Shown here in pieces: positions 56,246 to 63,980 of a stretch of 63,980 nt of DNA. The DNA comes from Planktothrix sp. PCC 11201 (lineage in GTDB: Bacteria; Cyanobacteriota; Cyanobacteriia; Cyanobacteriales; Microcoleaceae). The stretch lies in the NCBI RefSeq assembly GCF_900009135.1, contig NZ_LT797705.1:105681-169660 (forward strand), in the 5' to 3' direction. Position numbers and translations under genes: made by a program. The notes below the pieces were generated by a model. That model saw only the letters and a list, made by a program, of their open reading frames with translations. It was not told where the DNA came from and ran no database searches. Positions within the stretch are counted from its first letter, which is position 1; each line of letters begins with the position of its first letter.

Positions 56246-57739
56246 TTAATCTTTATAAAAACTCCCTAACTTTTGAATATCCTCAGCCATTGTTTTTCTT
56301 AAATTCCAAGGTAACAATACCTCAACTTTCGGCCCCCAAGCCCTTAACCGCATAATCACATTATAATCATCAACCCGATAGTTAACTCGGCAATAAACAT
56401 CATCGGGAGAACGAGAATTTAAAACCATAATTAACCGTTGTTTTTCTGAATCATTGAGATGAGACTGAGAAATTAAACCCTGGGCATATTTATAGGGAAT
56501 TTTCTTAAATAGTTCATCTCGTTCTGTTCCTTCAATATAACGGTTATGAAAATAACGATCAAAACGAACTAATAATAAATCATCCGGTTTATAGAAATCA
56601 AATCCCCAGGCTTGACTTCTTAAATCTTCTATAGTTTTAGGGGTTTTAGATTGGCAAATCTCTCGATTAAAATTTGGCAAATTCACCTGTTGCCAAGTTA
56701 ATACTTGTAAATCCTTAATCCGATCTAAACGATAATCATACCAATCAATTTTTGTTTCATCTCTAGGAGTTTGACCAAAACCCAATAAATAGGGAGCGCG
56801 ATAAGAATAGTAAATACAAACCGGATAGATAATATAGATTTCCCCGTCATCTTGATAATTTTGATAATTTCGCGCACTAACATAACTCACTTGAATGGGA
56901 GGAATAGGAACCTGTTGCCAAATTTCTTTGAGTTGTTGTCGCAGATGATTAATTTGGGGTGCTAACTGGCGATGCACAACATATTCAAGATCCACAAAAA
57001 AACGCTGTTCTCCATTAATAGTCTCAGCAAAATCATCCAGAAAATCGACTAAATCATTTTGAATAACATTTCTAACTCCTCCCATTTCCAACGGAAAATC
57101 AACCCGTTCAGAAAAAGTACCCAAATCAGGAAATTTTTTAACCTTTTTATAAAATGTTTTCCCTCTATTTTTTCCAGGTTCTGTGTCGTTTTGCCCTTCT
57201 AACCATCCCATTTCTACTAAAGCTTTAAAATCATATTGAAGATTTCTTCGAGTCCCGGCAAATAACCGAATTTCTGATCCATTTATCTGATATTTAGGCG
57301 GATCAATAATTCCAAAACCTAATAAATGTTTTAACTCCAGATCGGACATCAAATAGAAATTAAGAAAAGAATCTTGCCACTGTTGTTGATTTACCCCAGT
57401 TTCAGGATCAAATAACCAATCTGATAAAGTTTGACTACAGGGACAATTAACATCATGAAGTGGGGAAATTTTATCATTGTTATGATATTGATGGGTTTCG
57501 GTGAAAAACTGTTTCCGCCAATCATTATAGATAAAGCATTCCTCTAATTCTGCATAAATCGGATCGGTCGTGTCTCCATACAGCGATCGCAATATCACCC
57601 ATAACCGCACCGCCTTTGCTAAATTTTGTTTAAGAGAACCCCGTGCGAGAACCTGCAACAATTCCACACTGGGAGAAAAGTCAAATATTCTATCCAATTG
57701 CGTAATACCCTGATTTCCGTGAATGAACCTTAACATCAA
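56246..57739 (-). CDS. WYL-type CRISPR-associated regulator (TIGR03985-like)
   Basis: 497 residues. The N-terminal part (LLQVLARGSLKQNLAKAVRLWVILRSLYGD) and the winged-helix-like middle (RLFAGTRRNLQYDFKALVEMGWLE) are followed by a WYL-like module (YIIYPVCIYYSYRAPYLLGFGQ, DWYDYRLDRIKDLQVLTW) and a C-terminal helix-strand part NYRVDDYNVIMRLRAWGPKVEVLLPWNLRKTM, all typical of the large cyanobacterial WYL proteins next to CRISPR loci. WYL domains sense nucleotide-like ligands and control transcription, often of defence genes. It faces array 2 and is divergent from the Csx3 gene, 100 bases apart. Confidence 0.8.
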   Translation of the reverse strand: MMLRFIHGNQGITQLDRIFDFSPSVELLQVLARGSLKQNLAKAVRLWVILRSLYGDTTDPIYAELEECFIYNDWRKQFFTETHQYHNNDKISPLHDVNCPCSQTLSDWLFDPETGVNQQQWQDSFLNFYLMSDLELKHLLGFGIIDPPKYQINGSEIRLFAGTRRNLQYDFKALVEMGWLEGQNDTEPGKNRGKTFYKKVKKFPDLGTFSERVDFPLEMGGVRNVIQNDLVDFLDDFAETINGEQRFFVDLEYVVHRQLAPQINHLRQQLKEIWQQVPIPPIQVSYVSARNYQNYQDDGEIYIIYPVCIYYSYRAPYLLGFGQTPRDETKIDWYDYRLDRIKDLQVLTWQQVNLPNFNREICQSKTPKTIEDLRSQAWGFDFYKPDDLLLVRFDRYFHNRYIEGTERDELFKKIPYKYAQGLISQSHLNDSEKQRLIMVLNSRSPDDVYCRVNYRVDDYNVIMRLRAWGPKVEVLLPWNLRKTMAEDIQKLGSFYKD

Positions 57740-57839
57740 TTCTTACTCCAAAGACCAATACTAAACTATCAAACCCTGGAAAGGGGGTTTTCTAGCCTAA
57801 TGTCAGAGTAGAATCATTGATCAATCAGCAACACTAACC

Positions 57840-58808
57840 ATGTATACCTATCAACTCAGACTCGAAGGGGATATTTTAAAAGTTGGATTTAACCGCATTC
57901 AACCCGCCCAAGGAGATCAAATTGTCCGCGATGCGTTTGAACAGTTAGAACAAATGATTGCATCCGGGGAAATATCTGGCGGTAGTGGGGTTCTGAAAAT
58001 TGATGGCCCTCAATCTGTCCCCGTTGCTTACGTTATTGCCCATCGTTTAGCTCATTTATATGAAGCGATCGCTGTTTTAGATCCCAAAATCGGCTCCAAA
58101 GGATGTAAAACCTATATTGTTACGATGACTCACGGTTCTTCAAACTATCAAATAGGGGATTTAATTTGTAGCCAAGAGTCCCAGATTGAATTATCAAAAA
58201 TTAAAGTAGTTTTATGTGGCCCTCCCCGTTCAGGAAAATCCTGTTTAAGAGAAGGTTTAAAAACCGCAATTTTAGGAATTCTTGGTGCTCCCTATCCCTA
58301 TATTATTACCGCCTGTCAGGATGGAGAAGGTGCTTGGTATCAAAAAACCTATGCTAGTAATCAATCCTTAGCTGAAAATATTAAACCCGCAAATAAAGGG
58401 GATATTACACCAGAGTTTGCCCAAGCCGCTGCTCAATGGGTACGCAGTGCGAATCAACTGATTAATATTATTGATGTTGGGGGGAAAATGTCAGATCAGA
58501 ATCAAACAATTATGGCAGAAGCAACCCACGCTGTGATTTTAGCTGGAAATCCCACTCAAATTCCAGAATGGACGAAATTTTGTCAAAATTTAGGGTTGAA
58601 AGTCATTGCTGAAATTTACAGTGACTATCAGGGGACAAGGGATGAGATCACATTTCAAAAAGATTGGGTTGGGTTTATTCCCGAAACCGCTTTTGATTTT
58701 CCTTTTCTAAAGGGTTCTATACATTATTTAAAAAGAGGAGAAGATTTTTCAAACCGCCCCATGATCACAGCATTAGCTAATTTACTTGTAAAACTCACAA
58801 AATTTTAA
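57840..58808 (+). CDS. csx3: Csx3 ring nuclease fused to AAA/P-loop ATPase
   Basis: 322 residues. Residues 1-110 match Csx3 (Crn3): LKIDGPQSVPVAYVIAHRLAHLYEAIAVLDPKIG with H68/H72 and D81 in the positions of the catalytic set, then KTYIVTMTHGSSNYQIGDLI. The C-terminal half is a P-loop domain with GPPRSGKS at 127-134, VRSANQLINIIDVGGKM as the Walker B-like strand, and a Rossmann-like end. Csx3 proteins degrade cyclic tetra-adenylate, and AAA fusions are known in cyanobacteria. It indicates that this locus signals through cA4 and needs to switch it off. It starts a plus-strand unit next to the WYL gene. Confidence 0.88.
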   Translation: MYTYQLRLEGDILKVGFNRIQPAQGDQIVRDAFEQLEQMIASGEISGGSGVLKIDGPQSVPVAYVIAHRLAHLYEAIAVLDPKIGSKGCKTYIVTMTHGSSNYQIGDLICSQESQIELSKIKVVLCGPPRSGKSCLREGLKTAILGILGAPYPYIITACQDGEGAWYQKTYASNQSLAENIKPANKGDITPEFAQAAAQWVRSANQLINIIDVGGKMSDQNQTIMAEATHAVILAGNPTQIPEWTKFCQNLGLKVIAEIYSDYQGTRDEITFQKDWVGFIPETAFDFPFLKGSIHYLKRGEDFSNRPMITALANLLVKLTKF

Positions 58809-58848
58809 TTTCCTAAAGAAAATAATTGTCTTTATTCATGATTTTAGT

Positions 58849-59229
58849 GTGGAGGATTATAACCTGACGTTGAAAACTCAGTGTAATCGAGCTAAACAGA
58901 TTGCTGAACAAATGGCTATCCTCAGTCAGAAGAAGTCTCTCAGATCCTGGGGATGCGATGGCACTTGCAGCGCCGAAGGCCATCGCTCCGAGAACGATGA
59001 ACGTGAAATTCAGATTCGGAAAGAAAATGTCCAAGCCGAATTAGATACTGATGGGGAGAATTTCACTGAAAATTTAATTAAATCCTGATGGGCTAATGCT
59101 TTGGGCTTTACATCCAAGCCTTTATCACGCAGCGAGATTGAGTTTCTGACTCGTAGAGATTTGTTAAATATTACCGAGATTAATTGCTTTTTAAACCATT
59201 TAGGCTTAAATTTAAATCACCCACAGTAA
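58849..59229 (+). pseudogene. small ORF pair separated by an in-frame TGA
   Basis: From a GTG at 58849 the frame gives 79 residues (EDYNLTLKTQCNRAKQIAEQMAIL..ENFTENLIKS), stops at TGA 59086-59088, and continues open in the same frame for 46 more (WANALGFTSKPLSRSEIEFL..NHLGLNLNHPQ) to TAA at 59229. The second part has no start of its own. It may be one gene with a nonsense mutation. The middle segment (LRSWGCDGTCSAEGHRSEND) looks unlike normal protein and may be an inserted repeat. Weakly supported. Confidence 0.35.
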
Positions 59230-59289
59230 AGTTTCCGAGGCTTCTGCGGGTGATTAATGTCCATTCAACTAGGGTTCTGTAAAAACCCT
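59215..59289. promoter_or_regulatory. two inverted repeats upstream of the replication gene
   Basis: AATCACCCACAG (59215-59226) pairs with CTGCGGGTGATT (59244-59255; one mismatch), and AGGGTT (59271-59276) pairs with AACCCT (59284-59289), the second ending 11 bases before the start codon of the Rep gene. They could form a terminator, a copy-control RNA structure or part of the origin. The wider gap 58809-59300 holds nothing else convincing. Confidence 0.55.
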
Positions 59290-59300
59290 TTCATAAACTT

Positions 59301-62300
59301 ATGAATATAATAGCACAATCAGGGTGCTGTGCAAGTGTTTCTTTAAAATTTCCTCCAGATTTTCTCAAGGAATCCCATTTCACCGAATGGCAAGGCTCTG
59401 GAGTCCATCAAGATCTCATTGGTCTGAACGTTGTTAGTTTAGAAGGATATCAACCCGCCGACTACCTCCTTTATTCGCCACAACTCAAGCGACTCAACAC
59501 CGGAAGACTTAGTTCTCCCCTCCTAACCACCTATCAACACTTGGAATTTGGGGGCTGGTTTTGTCAGGGTCTAGGACAATGGGGCTGTTTTAAACCTGAC
59601 CAACCTCGACGGGTCAATGACCAGAACACGGGGAAAACCAAACTCATTAAATATGAGCATCCCCCGAAAATCGCCACCAGCATCTTTCAACTTTCGGTAT
59701 CTTGGCGTATTGGTCTGAAAATTGCTCTCAAACATGGCTTGGCCACCGAATATTCACAACGACTACAACATCATTGGCAACTTCCCTTTACTCTTTCCCC
59801 GGCGCATTTACTCAACGGATACGATAGTTTATTAGATTCCTTACTGTCTGAGGAAGATATCGGGTTTTGGGACTGGGTACTAGAGAATAATATTCCCATT
59901 ACGATTTGTGAAGGGGCTAAAAAAGCTGGTGCTTTATTAACGGCGGGTTATGTGGCCATTGGTTTACCTGGTATCACCGGGGGGGTACGAGTTGAACGAG
60001 ATAGCAATGGTTTGAAACTGCGGAGTTTCCTACTCCCTGAACTAGAACGGTTTGCAACGGATGGCCGACGGATTTATATTTGCTTCGACCATGACCAGAA
60101 ACGGACTACCCGAATTGCAGTTAATCGAGAAATCTCCAAACTGGGTCAATGTTTGAAATCCTTGAACTGTCCCACTTGGGTAATTACTTTACCTGGCCCC
60201 GATAAAGGTGTGGATGATTTTATTGTCCATCATGGTGAAGGTCAATTTGATGAATTATTTGCTCAAGCAACGGATTTAGAATATTGGATTTATTGTAAAG
60301 AATATTCTATTACTTATCCTGTAACTAAACTTAATAGTCGTTACCTCAAGTTAAACTTTCCTGAACAGGGATTAGTTTGTATTAAATCAGGAAAAGGCAC
60401 AGGGAAAACCGAGAATTTAATCCCGTTAATTCAAGAATCAATGGGCATTGGTCGGAAAGTTCTAGTAATTAGCCATCGGATTCAATTAGGGCGCTCGATT
60501 TGTAAGAGATTAGGGTTAGTTTGGGTGGAAGACCAGAAGGAAAATCCAGAGGATTCTATCTTTGGTTTTGGCTTATGTATTGATAGTTTACATCCTCTAA
60601 GTCAAGCTAAGTTTAATCCGTCGGAATGGTCAGATGCGGTTATTATTTTAGATGAAGTTGAACAAATTATTTGGCATTTACTCAATAGTTCAACCTGCAT
60701 AGAAAAACGAGCCATTTTGTGTCGAATGTTTACCGAGTTAATGCAAACGGTTTTGGGTTCTGATGGTTTAGTTATTGCTCAAGATGCCGATTTATCTGAT
60801 TATGCAATTGATTATTTAATCGATTGTGCTGGATTTAAAGTTAATCCCCAAGTTTATATCAACGAATATAAGCATAATCAACAACGAAAAATTATTGTTT
60901 ATAATCAATCAAATCCGTCCCATCTGATAACTCAACTCTATGAATCTGTGGGGAAAGCTCCGATTCTAATGGTTTTGGATAGTCAGAAAGTTAAAGGGAA
61001 GTTTTCTTGTATTAATTTGGAAAGTCAACTACAAGAATCTTTTCCTGAGTTGAAGATTTTGCGAATTGATTCAGAAACCGTGGCTGATGAAACCCATGCG
61101 GCTTTTGGCTGTATGGAAGATATCAATAACCATATTAAAGATTATGATATTATTATTACTTCTCCCACGATTGGTACAGGAGTTAGTATTGATCTCTACA
61201 ATCATTTTCAAGCGGTATATGGGATTTTCCAAGGGGCAATTAATGTTAAAGATGCTTGTCAGTTTTTAGCCCGGGTTCGAGATTTGAATGTTCCTTGTCA
61301 TGTTTGGGCGGCGAACTATGGTTGTGGTCACATTGGCAATCGCTGTAGTTATTGGAAACCCTTATTGGCAACTCAAAATAAGGTTTTTAAACGCAATCTT
61401 CAGATTCTACAAGAAATTGATTTAGAGTTATCTATAGACTTTGATGAGCAACTGACTCCGAAACATACTCAGATTTGGGCTAAATTTGCTGCCCGAGTTA
61501 ATGCAGGTCAATGGCAGTTTAGGAAAACTTTAGTCAGAGAATTACAAGCGGAAGGACATTTGATTGAAGTCTCAGAAGTTGAGAAAACAGCTTTAGAATG
61601 TGAGCGTTTATTAGGTGAAGTTTTAGATCCTTTAGCTCAAGTTCCCGAGTTCACTGAACAATTAAAAGGAACGGTTCAAAAACTCCATCATTTAGAACAA
61701 ACTGCCAAAAATCACTTAGAGAAAGCGACGAAAACTCGGAATATTAATCAATATAATTATGCTTTGTTTATTGCTATTCAATCCTTACTTTGTCGGGAAA
61801 AATACGAAGAACTTAAAACCAAGCGCCAGAAAACTAAAGAGGATTTAGCCCAAGAACGTCATTATGAGATTTCTTATCGTTATGGGGTAGAAGTTTCGCC
61901 GGAATTGGTGTTGAGGGATATGGCGGGGGATTATCCTAAGCTGCGGTTACATTATTATTTACTACATCCTGAACTGGTTCATCAACGGGATAAACGTTAT
62001 TTAGAAAGACAATTAGAACTAGGGGAAGGAAAAGCTTGTTTGCAGGATATTAAATTATTATCAGCACAAGTTCATGTGTTGAAACTATTAGGAGTTGATA
62101 CTTTACTTGAGCTAGATAGAGAGTTTACTTCGGAGTCTGAGGAAATTCTGGAGTTTGCGGATAAGGTGATTGGCTTTAGTCGAGATGTGGGGGATTATCT
62201 GGGGATTAGTCCCGATACCAAAGCCTCGCCGATTCGGATTGTGCAGGATGTGTTGAGGAATAAAATCGGTCTACCCCTCAAGTGTATACGGCAGATTAAG

Positions 62301-62690
62301 TTACCCGACGGCACAAGGCAACGAGTTTATGCCTTTGATTGTCCCACCTGGCGTTACTCTATTTTTGACCATTGGTTAGAACGAGATTGGCAACTCTCCT
62401 GTTCACAGGAGGGAACACCGCAGTCAATAATAAATAATATAGAAGCTGTTGTGAGTGATGTTCCTGAGCAGAAACCCGCCGGAGAACCGGAATTGCTGAA
62501 ACGGTTTTGGACACAGTTCTGGAATCTGTTGACTCGTGCCGATTGGAAACCTCGACTCAGGAAGCTGTTAAAGATTCCCCAGGCATTGCAATGGGTGGCC
62601 GAGGAACTGCAAACTCAGCCTATTCTGGAGGATATTCTCAGGACAATTGAGGGTTTGTTGAGTCCCGATGAGGGACTAGATTATTCCTGA
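59301..62690 (+). CDS. plasmid replication protein, CyRepA1-like (DUF3854 Toprim + helicase)
   Basis: 1129 residues. The N-terminal part (QHLEFGGWFCQGLGQWGCFKPDQPR) leads to a Toprim-like DUF3854 domain: ITICEGAKKAGALLTAGYVAIGLPGITGG near 205-235 and RRIYICFDHDQKRTTRIAVNREI near 253-277. Then a helicase-like P-loop region with LVCIKSGKGTGKTENLIPLI near 358-377, AVIILDEVEQIIWHL, and ITSPTIGTGVSIDL...QFLARVRD as the C-terminal lobe. The combination of primase-like Toprim and SF2-like helicase is that of cyanobacterial plasmid Rep proteins (CyRepA). It should start and help carry out plasmid replication, and so marks the window as plasmid DNA with an origin close by. Confidence 0.85.
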   Translation: MNIIAQSGCCASVSLKFPPDFLKESHFTEWQGSGVHQDLIGLNVVSLEGYQPADYLLYSPQLKRLNTGRLSSPLLTTYQHLEFGGWFCQGLGQWGCFKPDQPRRVNDQNTGKTKLIKYEHPPKIATSIFQLSVSWRIGLKIALKHGLATEYSQRLQHHWQLPFTLSPAHLLNGYDSLLDSLLSEEDIGFWDWVLENNIPITICEGAKKAGALLTAGYVAIGLPGITGGVRVERDSNGLKLRSFLLPELERFATDGRRIYICFDHDQKRTTRIAVNREISKLGQCLKSLNCPTWVITLPGPDKGVDDFIVHHGEGQFDELFAQATDLEYWIYCKEYSITYPVTKLNSRYLKLNFPEQGLVCIKSGKGTGKTENLIPLIQESMGIGRKVLVISHRIQLGRSICKRLGLVWVEDQKENPEDSIFGFGLCIDSLHPLSQAKFNPSEWSDAVIILDEVEQIIWHLLNSSTCIEKRAILCRMFTELMQTVLGSDGLVIAQDADLSDYAIDYLIDCAGFKVNPQVYINEYKHNQQRKIIVYNQSNPSHLITQLYESVGKAPILMVLDSQKVKGKFSCINLESQLQESFPELKILRIDSETVADETHAAFGCMEDINNHIKDYDIIITSPTIGTGVSIDLYNHFQAVYGIFQGAINVKDACQFLARVRDLNVPCHVWAANYGCGHIGNRCSYWKPLLATQNKVFKRNLQILQEIDLELSIDFDEQLTPKHTQIWAKFAARVNAGQWQFRKTLVRELQAEGHLIEVSEVEKTALECERLLGEVLDPLAQVPEFTEQLKGTVQKLHHLEQTAKNHLEKATKTRNINQYNYALFIAIQSLLCREKYEELKTKRQKTKEDLAQERHYEISYRYGVEVSPELVLRDMAGDYPKLRLHYYLLHPELVHQRDKRYLERQLELGEGKACLQDIKLLSAQVHVLKLLGVDTLLELDREFTSESEEILEFADKVIGFSRDVGDYLGISPDTKASPIRIVQDVLRNKIGLPLKCIRQIKLPDGTRQRVYAFDCPTWRYSIFDHWLERDWQLSCSQEGTPQSIINNIEAVVSDVPEQKPAGEPELLKRFWTQFWNLLTRADWKPRLRKLLKIPQALQWVAEELQTQPILEDILRTIEGLLSPDEGLDYS

Positions 62691-62723
62691 ACATCTTTGA
62701 GGGCATCTTCCACGGGACTTACG

Positions 62724-62753
62724 CAAGCACGCGCTATATCGCGATAGCGTCTT
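62724..62753. repeat. short palindromic repeat after the Rep gene
   Basis: CGCTAT-ATCGCG-ATAGCG is an inverted repeat within ACTTACGCAAGCACGCGC-type sequence that resembles dispersed cyanobacterial palindromic repeats. It may end Rep transcription. Confidence 0.4.
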
Positions 62754-62812
62754 ACTCCTAAGTCTTTAAAAGTAAAATAAAAAACCCCAGATTTCTCTAG
62801 GGTTTAATTTAG

Positions 62813-63037
62813 TTAAAATTCATCGTAATCAATTTCAGTTTGAGATTTAGATTGAGGATTAGTATTGGGTTGGTCTAATAATTCATCTAATTCATCCCAA
62901 AGATCATCATAATCTGGCGAATTATCAAAACAGAAATAGGGGGTACCACAAACCTCAACCCATTGACCATTATCTTCAAAAATGATAATTAATAATCCAA
63001 AAACAACTACCAATTTTTGGCGGTAGCCGTTAATCAT
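62813..63037 (-). CDS. small acidic hypothetical protein, 74 aa
   Basis: Begins MINGYRQKLVVVFGLLIIIFEDNGQWVEVCGTPYFCFDN, a hydrophobic strand region, then an acidic tail rich in D, E and L (DYDDLWDELDELLDQ). No family is recognised; the VCGTPYFCFD part suggests a compact beta fold. It is convergent with the Rep gene. A following A/T-rich hairpin-like stretch (AAAACCCCAGATTTCTCTAGGGTTT, arms AACCC/GGGTT) near 62780-62806 may end both transcripts. Confidence 0.5.
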   Translation of the reverse strand: MINGYRQKLVVVFGLLIIIFEDNGQWVEVCGTPYFCFDNSPDYDDLWDELDELLDQPNTNPQSKSQTEIDYDEF

Positions 63038-63067
63038 TAAGTTCCTGGTTTCCCAGAGACTTAATGA

Positions 63068-63367
63068 TTAATCCCGAACAAAAACAACTCGAATTCTTTT
63101 ACCAAATTGTTCAATATTTCGTTGAGTTCCTCGACTCTTGCCGTCCCAGATTGCTAAACCAAATTTAGCGTAACGGTGCATACTTCTGTCTCTATTTGTG
63201 TAATTTCCAGAAACTTCAATTGTGTACCAACTCCCCATATTATTTCGGGGTTTACTTCCAATGTGCCAAACTTGAACATTCTGGTAATTAACTTTATAGA
63301 GATAAGTTTTAACTAAGGTATCAACACTTGATATATATGGATTCCAGCCTCTGAATAACTTTTATCT
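63068..63367 (-). pseudogene. remnant of a SLOG-like (DUF2493/YspA-type) protein
   Basis: The minus strand from about 63367 reads WNPYISSVDTLVKTYLYKVNY, and from the ATG at 63238 MGSWYTIEVSGNYTNRDRSM, HRYAKFGLAIWDGKSRGTQR, then NIEQFGKRIRVVFVRD and a stop at 63068. The stretch RYAKFGLAIWDGKSRGTQRNIE with RIRVVFV fits the C-terminal part of SLOG-fold nucleotide-binding proteins, where WDGKSRGT binds the ligand. The N-terminal half of such a protein is missing and the frame is closed upstream, so this is a truncated copy, although a 56-residue product could still be made. Confidence 0.5.
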
Positions 63368-63489
63368 CTTAGCTTCCTTGTTGTCCCTAATCCATAATTT
63401 TTTCAAATATATCTTTTTTAAAACGTTTGACAAATAGCCTGAACTATACATAGTTGATTAATTGCTCATGGTGCAACAATCTTGGCTCA

Positions 63490-63979
63490 TAAGTAGGTAG
63501 GCAGGAAGAAACGAAAGTATGTAAAGATAAATAAAGAGGAAGAAGAAATCTACCGAGGTCATGAAAATATGGGTGCTCGTTTAAGGGTATTTCTAACTCG
63601 TGAGCAAGACAAAACCCTGTTCAACCTGAGAACAGCAGATGTATCACAGAAAGTCAAAGACCGAGCCGAAGTGATTCGCTTAAACTCACAGGGTTGGTAC
63701 GTCGAAAAATGGAAAAGTATGGGTTTGTATATTTTCTGTTTACCTAAATATTGTTCCGAAATGAATCCGATTGAATTAGAGTGGCAACATCTCAAAAAAG
63801 ATGAACTATCAGGACAAACATTTGAGGATGAATTAGACCTAGCTTATGCGGTAATTAATGGTATTCAAGCTAGGGCAGAAAGAGGAAACTACACCACACA
63901 ACGGATGAAATTTCACTCGGAGCAACAACCAAGTTAACTTTTCGTTACATACTTGTTGATTTTCTCGCCCACCTACTTA
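63490..63979 (+). mobile_element. internally deleted IS630-type element (MITE-like)
   Basis: The ends are TAAGTAGGTAGGC (63490-63502) and, on the other strand, TAAGTAGGTGGGC from 63979 inward, with TA at both edges as for IS630 insertions. Only about 490 bases lie between them, much shorter than a full element, and the inside is a shortened transposase frame. It could be mobilised by a related transposase elsewhere. Confidence 0.75.
63569..63937 (+). pseudogene. IS630-type transposase with internal deletion, 122 aa
   Basis: The first 40 residues are the usual N-terminal helix-turn-helix start (LRVFLTREQDKTLFNLRTADVSQKVKDRAEVIRLNSQGW), then the frame jumps to the C-terminal end of the DDE core (LYIFCLPKYCSEMNPIELEWQHLKKDEL, matching the YSPxLNPIExxW motif). 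The two aspartates of the catalytic triad are absent. The deletion kept the reading frame, so a short non-catalytic DNA-binding protein could be made. Confidence 0.8.
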
Positions 63980-63980
63980 A

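Overview
The window is low-GC cyanobacterial DNA. GCGATCGC (HIP1) octamers are scattered throughout, heptanucleotide tandem repeats occur in several places, and many proteins look like those of filamentous cyanobacteria; an Oscillatoriales/Planktothrix-like host is my inference. It is most likely part of a large plasmid: a CyRepA-type replication protein lies at 59301-62690, an FtsK/HerA-type DNA pump at 5328-7523, and there are IS elements and gene remnants but no rRNA, tRNA or recognisable core-metabolism operons.

Layout. (1) 1-7.6 kb: plasmid backbone genes of mostly unknown function, including a protein with a D/E-rich tail, a Ycf46-like AAA+ ATPase, a DUF3768 protein, a peroxiredoxin-like protein and the FtsK-like ATPase. 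(2) 7.6-17.2 kb: a mobile zone. It has a small membrane-protein gene broken at an A9 tract, GTGCGGA-type heptamer arrays, a complete ISL3-family element with an 8-bp target duplication, a block of small minus-strand genes whose first member is split by an IS630-family element, a long coiled-coil protein, and two paralogous small HTH-like proteins. One of the paralogs sits between two copies of a perfect palindrome, TATACGAT-N3-ATCGTATA. (3) 17.4-39.3 kb: a defence island of two systems in tail-to-tail orientation. On the plus strand is a three-gene pPIWI_RE module (wHTH-Zn-PD-(D/E)xK nuclease, DinG-like Fe-S helicase, pPIWI_RE Argonaute-like protein) with overlapping genes. On the minus strand is a DISARM/Hma-like set: a DrmD-like SNF2 ATPase, a large adenine methyltransferase, and a giant DEAH helicase-DUF1998 protein ending in a Vsr/REase-like domain.

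(4) 39.6-58.8 kb: a type III-B CRISPR locus with reverse transcriptase, cas1, cas2, a 22-spacer array, then an unusual insert: NYN nuclease, coiled-coil/TM protein, ubiquitin-like protein, E2-like protein, JAB-E1 fusion, and a two-TM SAVED protein. Next come cas10 (GGDD present, no HD domain), cmr3, cmr4, a cmr5-like gene and a double-RAMP Cmr6/Cmr1-like fusion, a second 10-spacer array with the same repeat and an almost identical leader, a WYL regulator, and a Csx3-AAA fusion. A reasonable reading is that Cas10 makes cyclic oligoadenylate, the TM-SAVED protein is a membrane effector that senses it, Csx3 removes it, and the RT lets Cas1-Cas2 acquire spacers from RNA. The ubiquitin-like cassette would be either an added arm of this response or a separate defence system nested in it. 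I consider this combination the most interesting content of the window. (5) 58.8-64 kb: a small ORF interrupted by an in-frame TGA, inverted repeats, the replication gene, a small acidic protein, a SLOG-like remnant and an internally deleted IS630-type element at the right edge.
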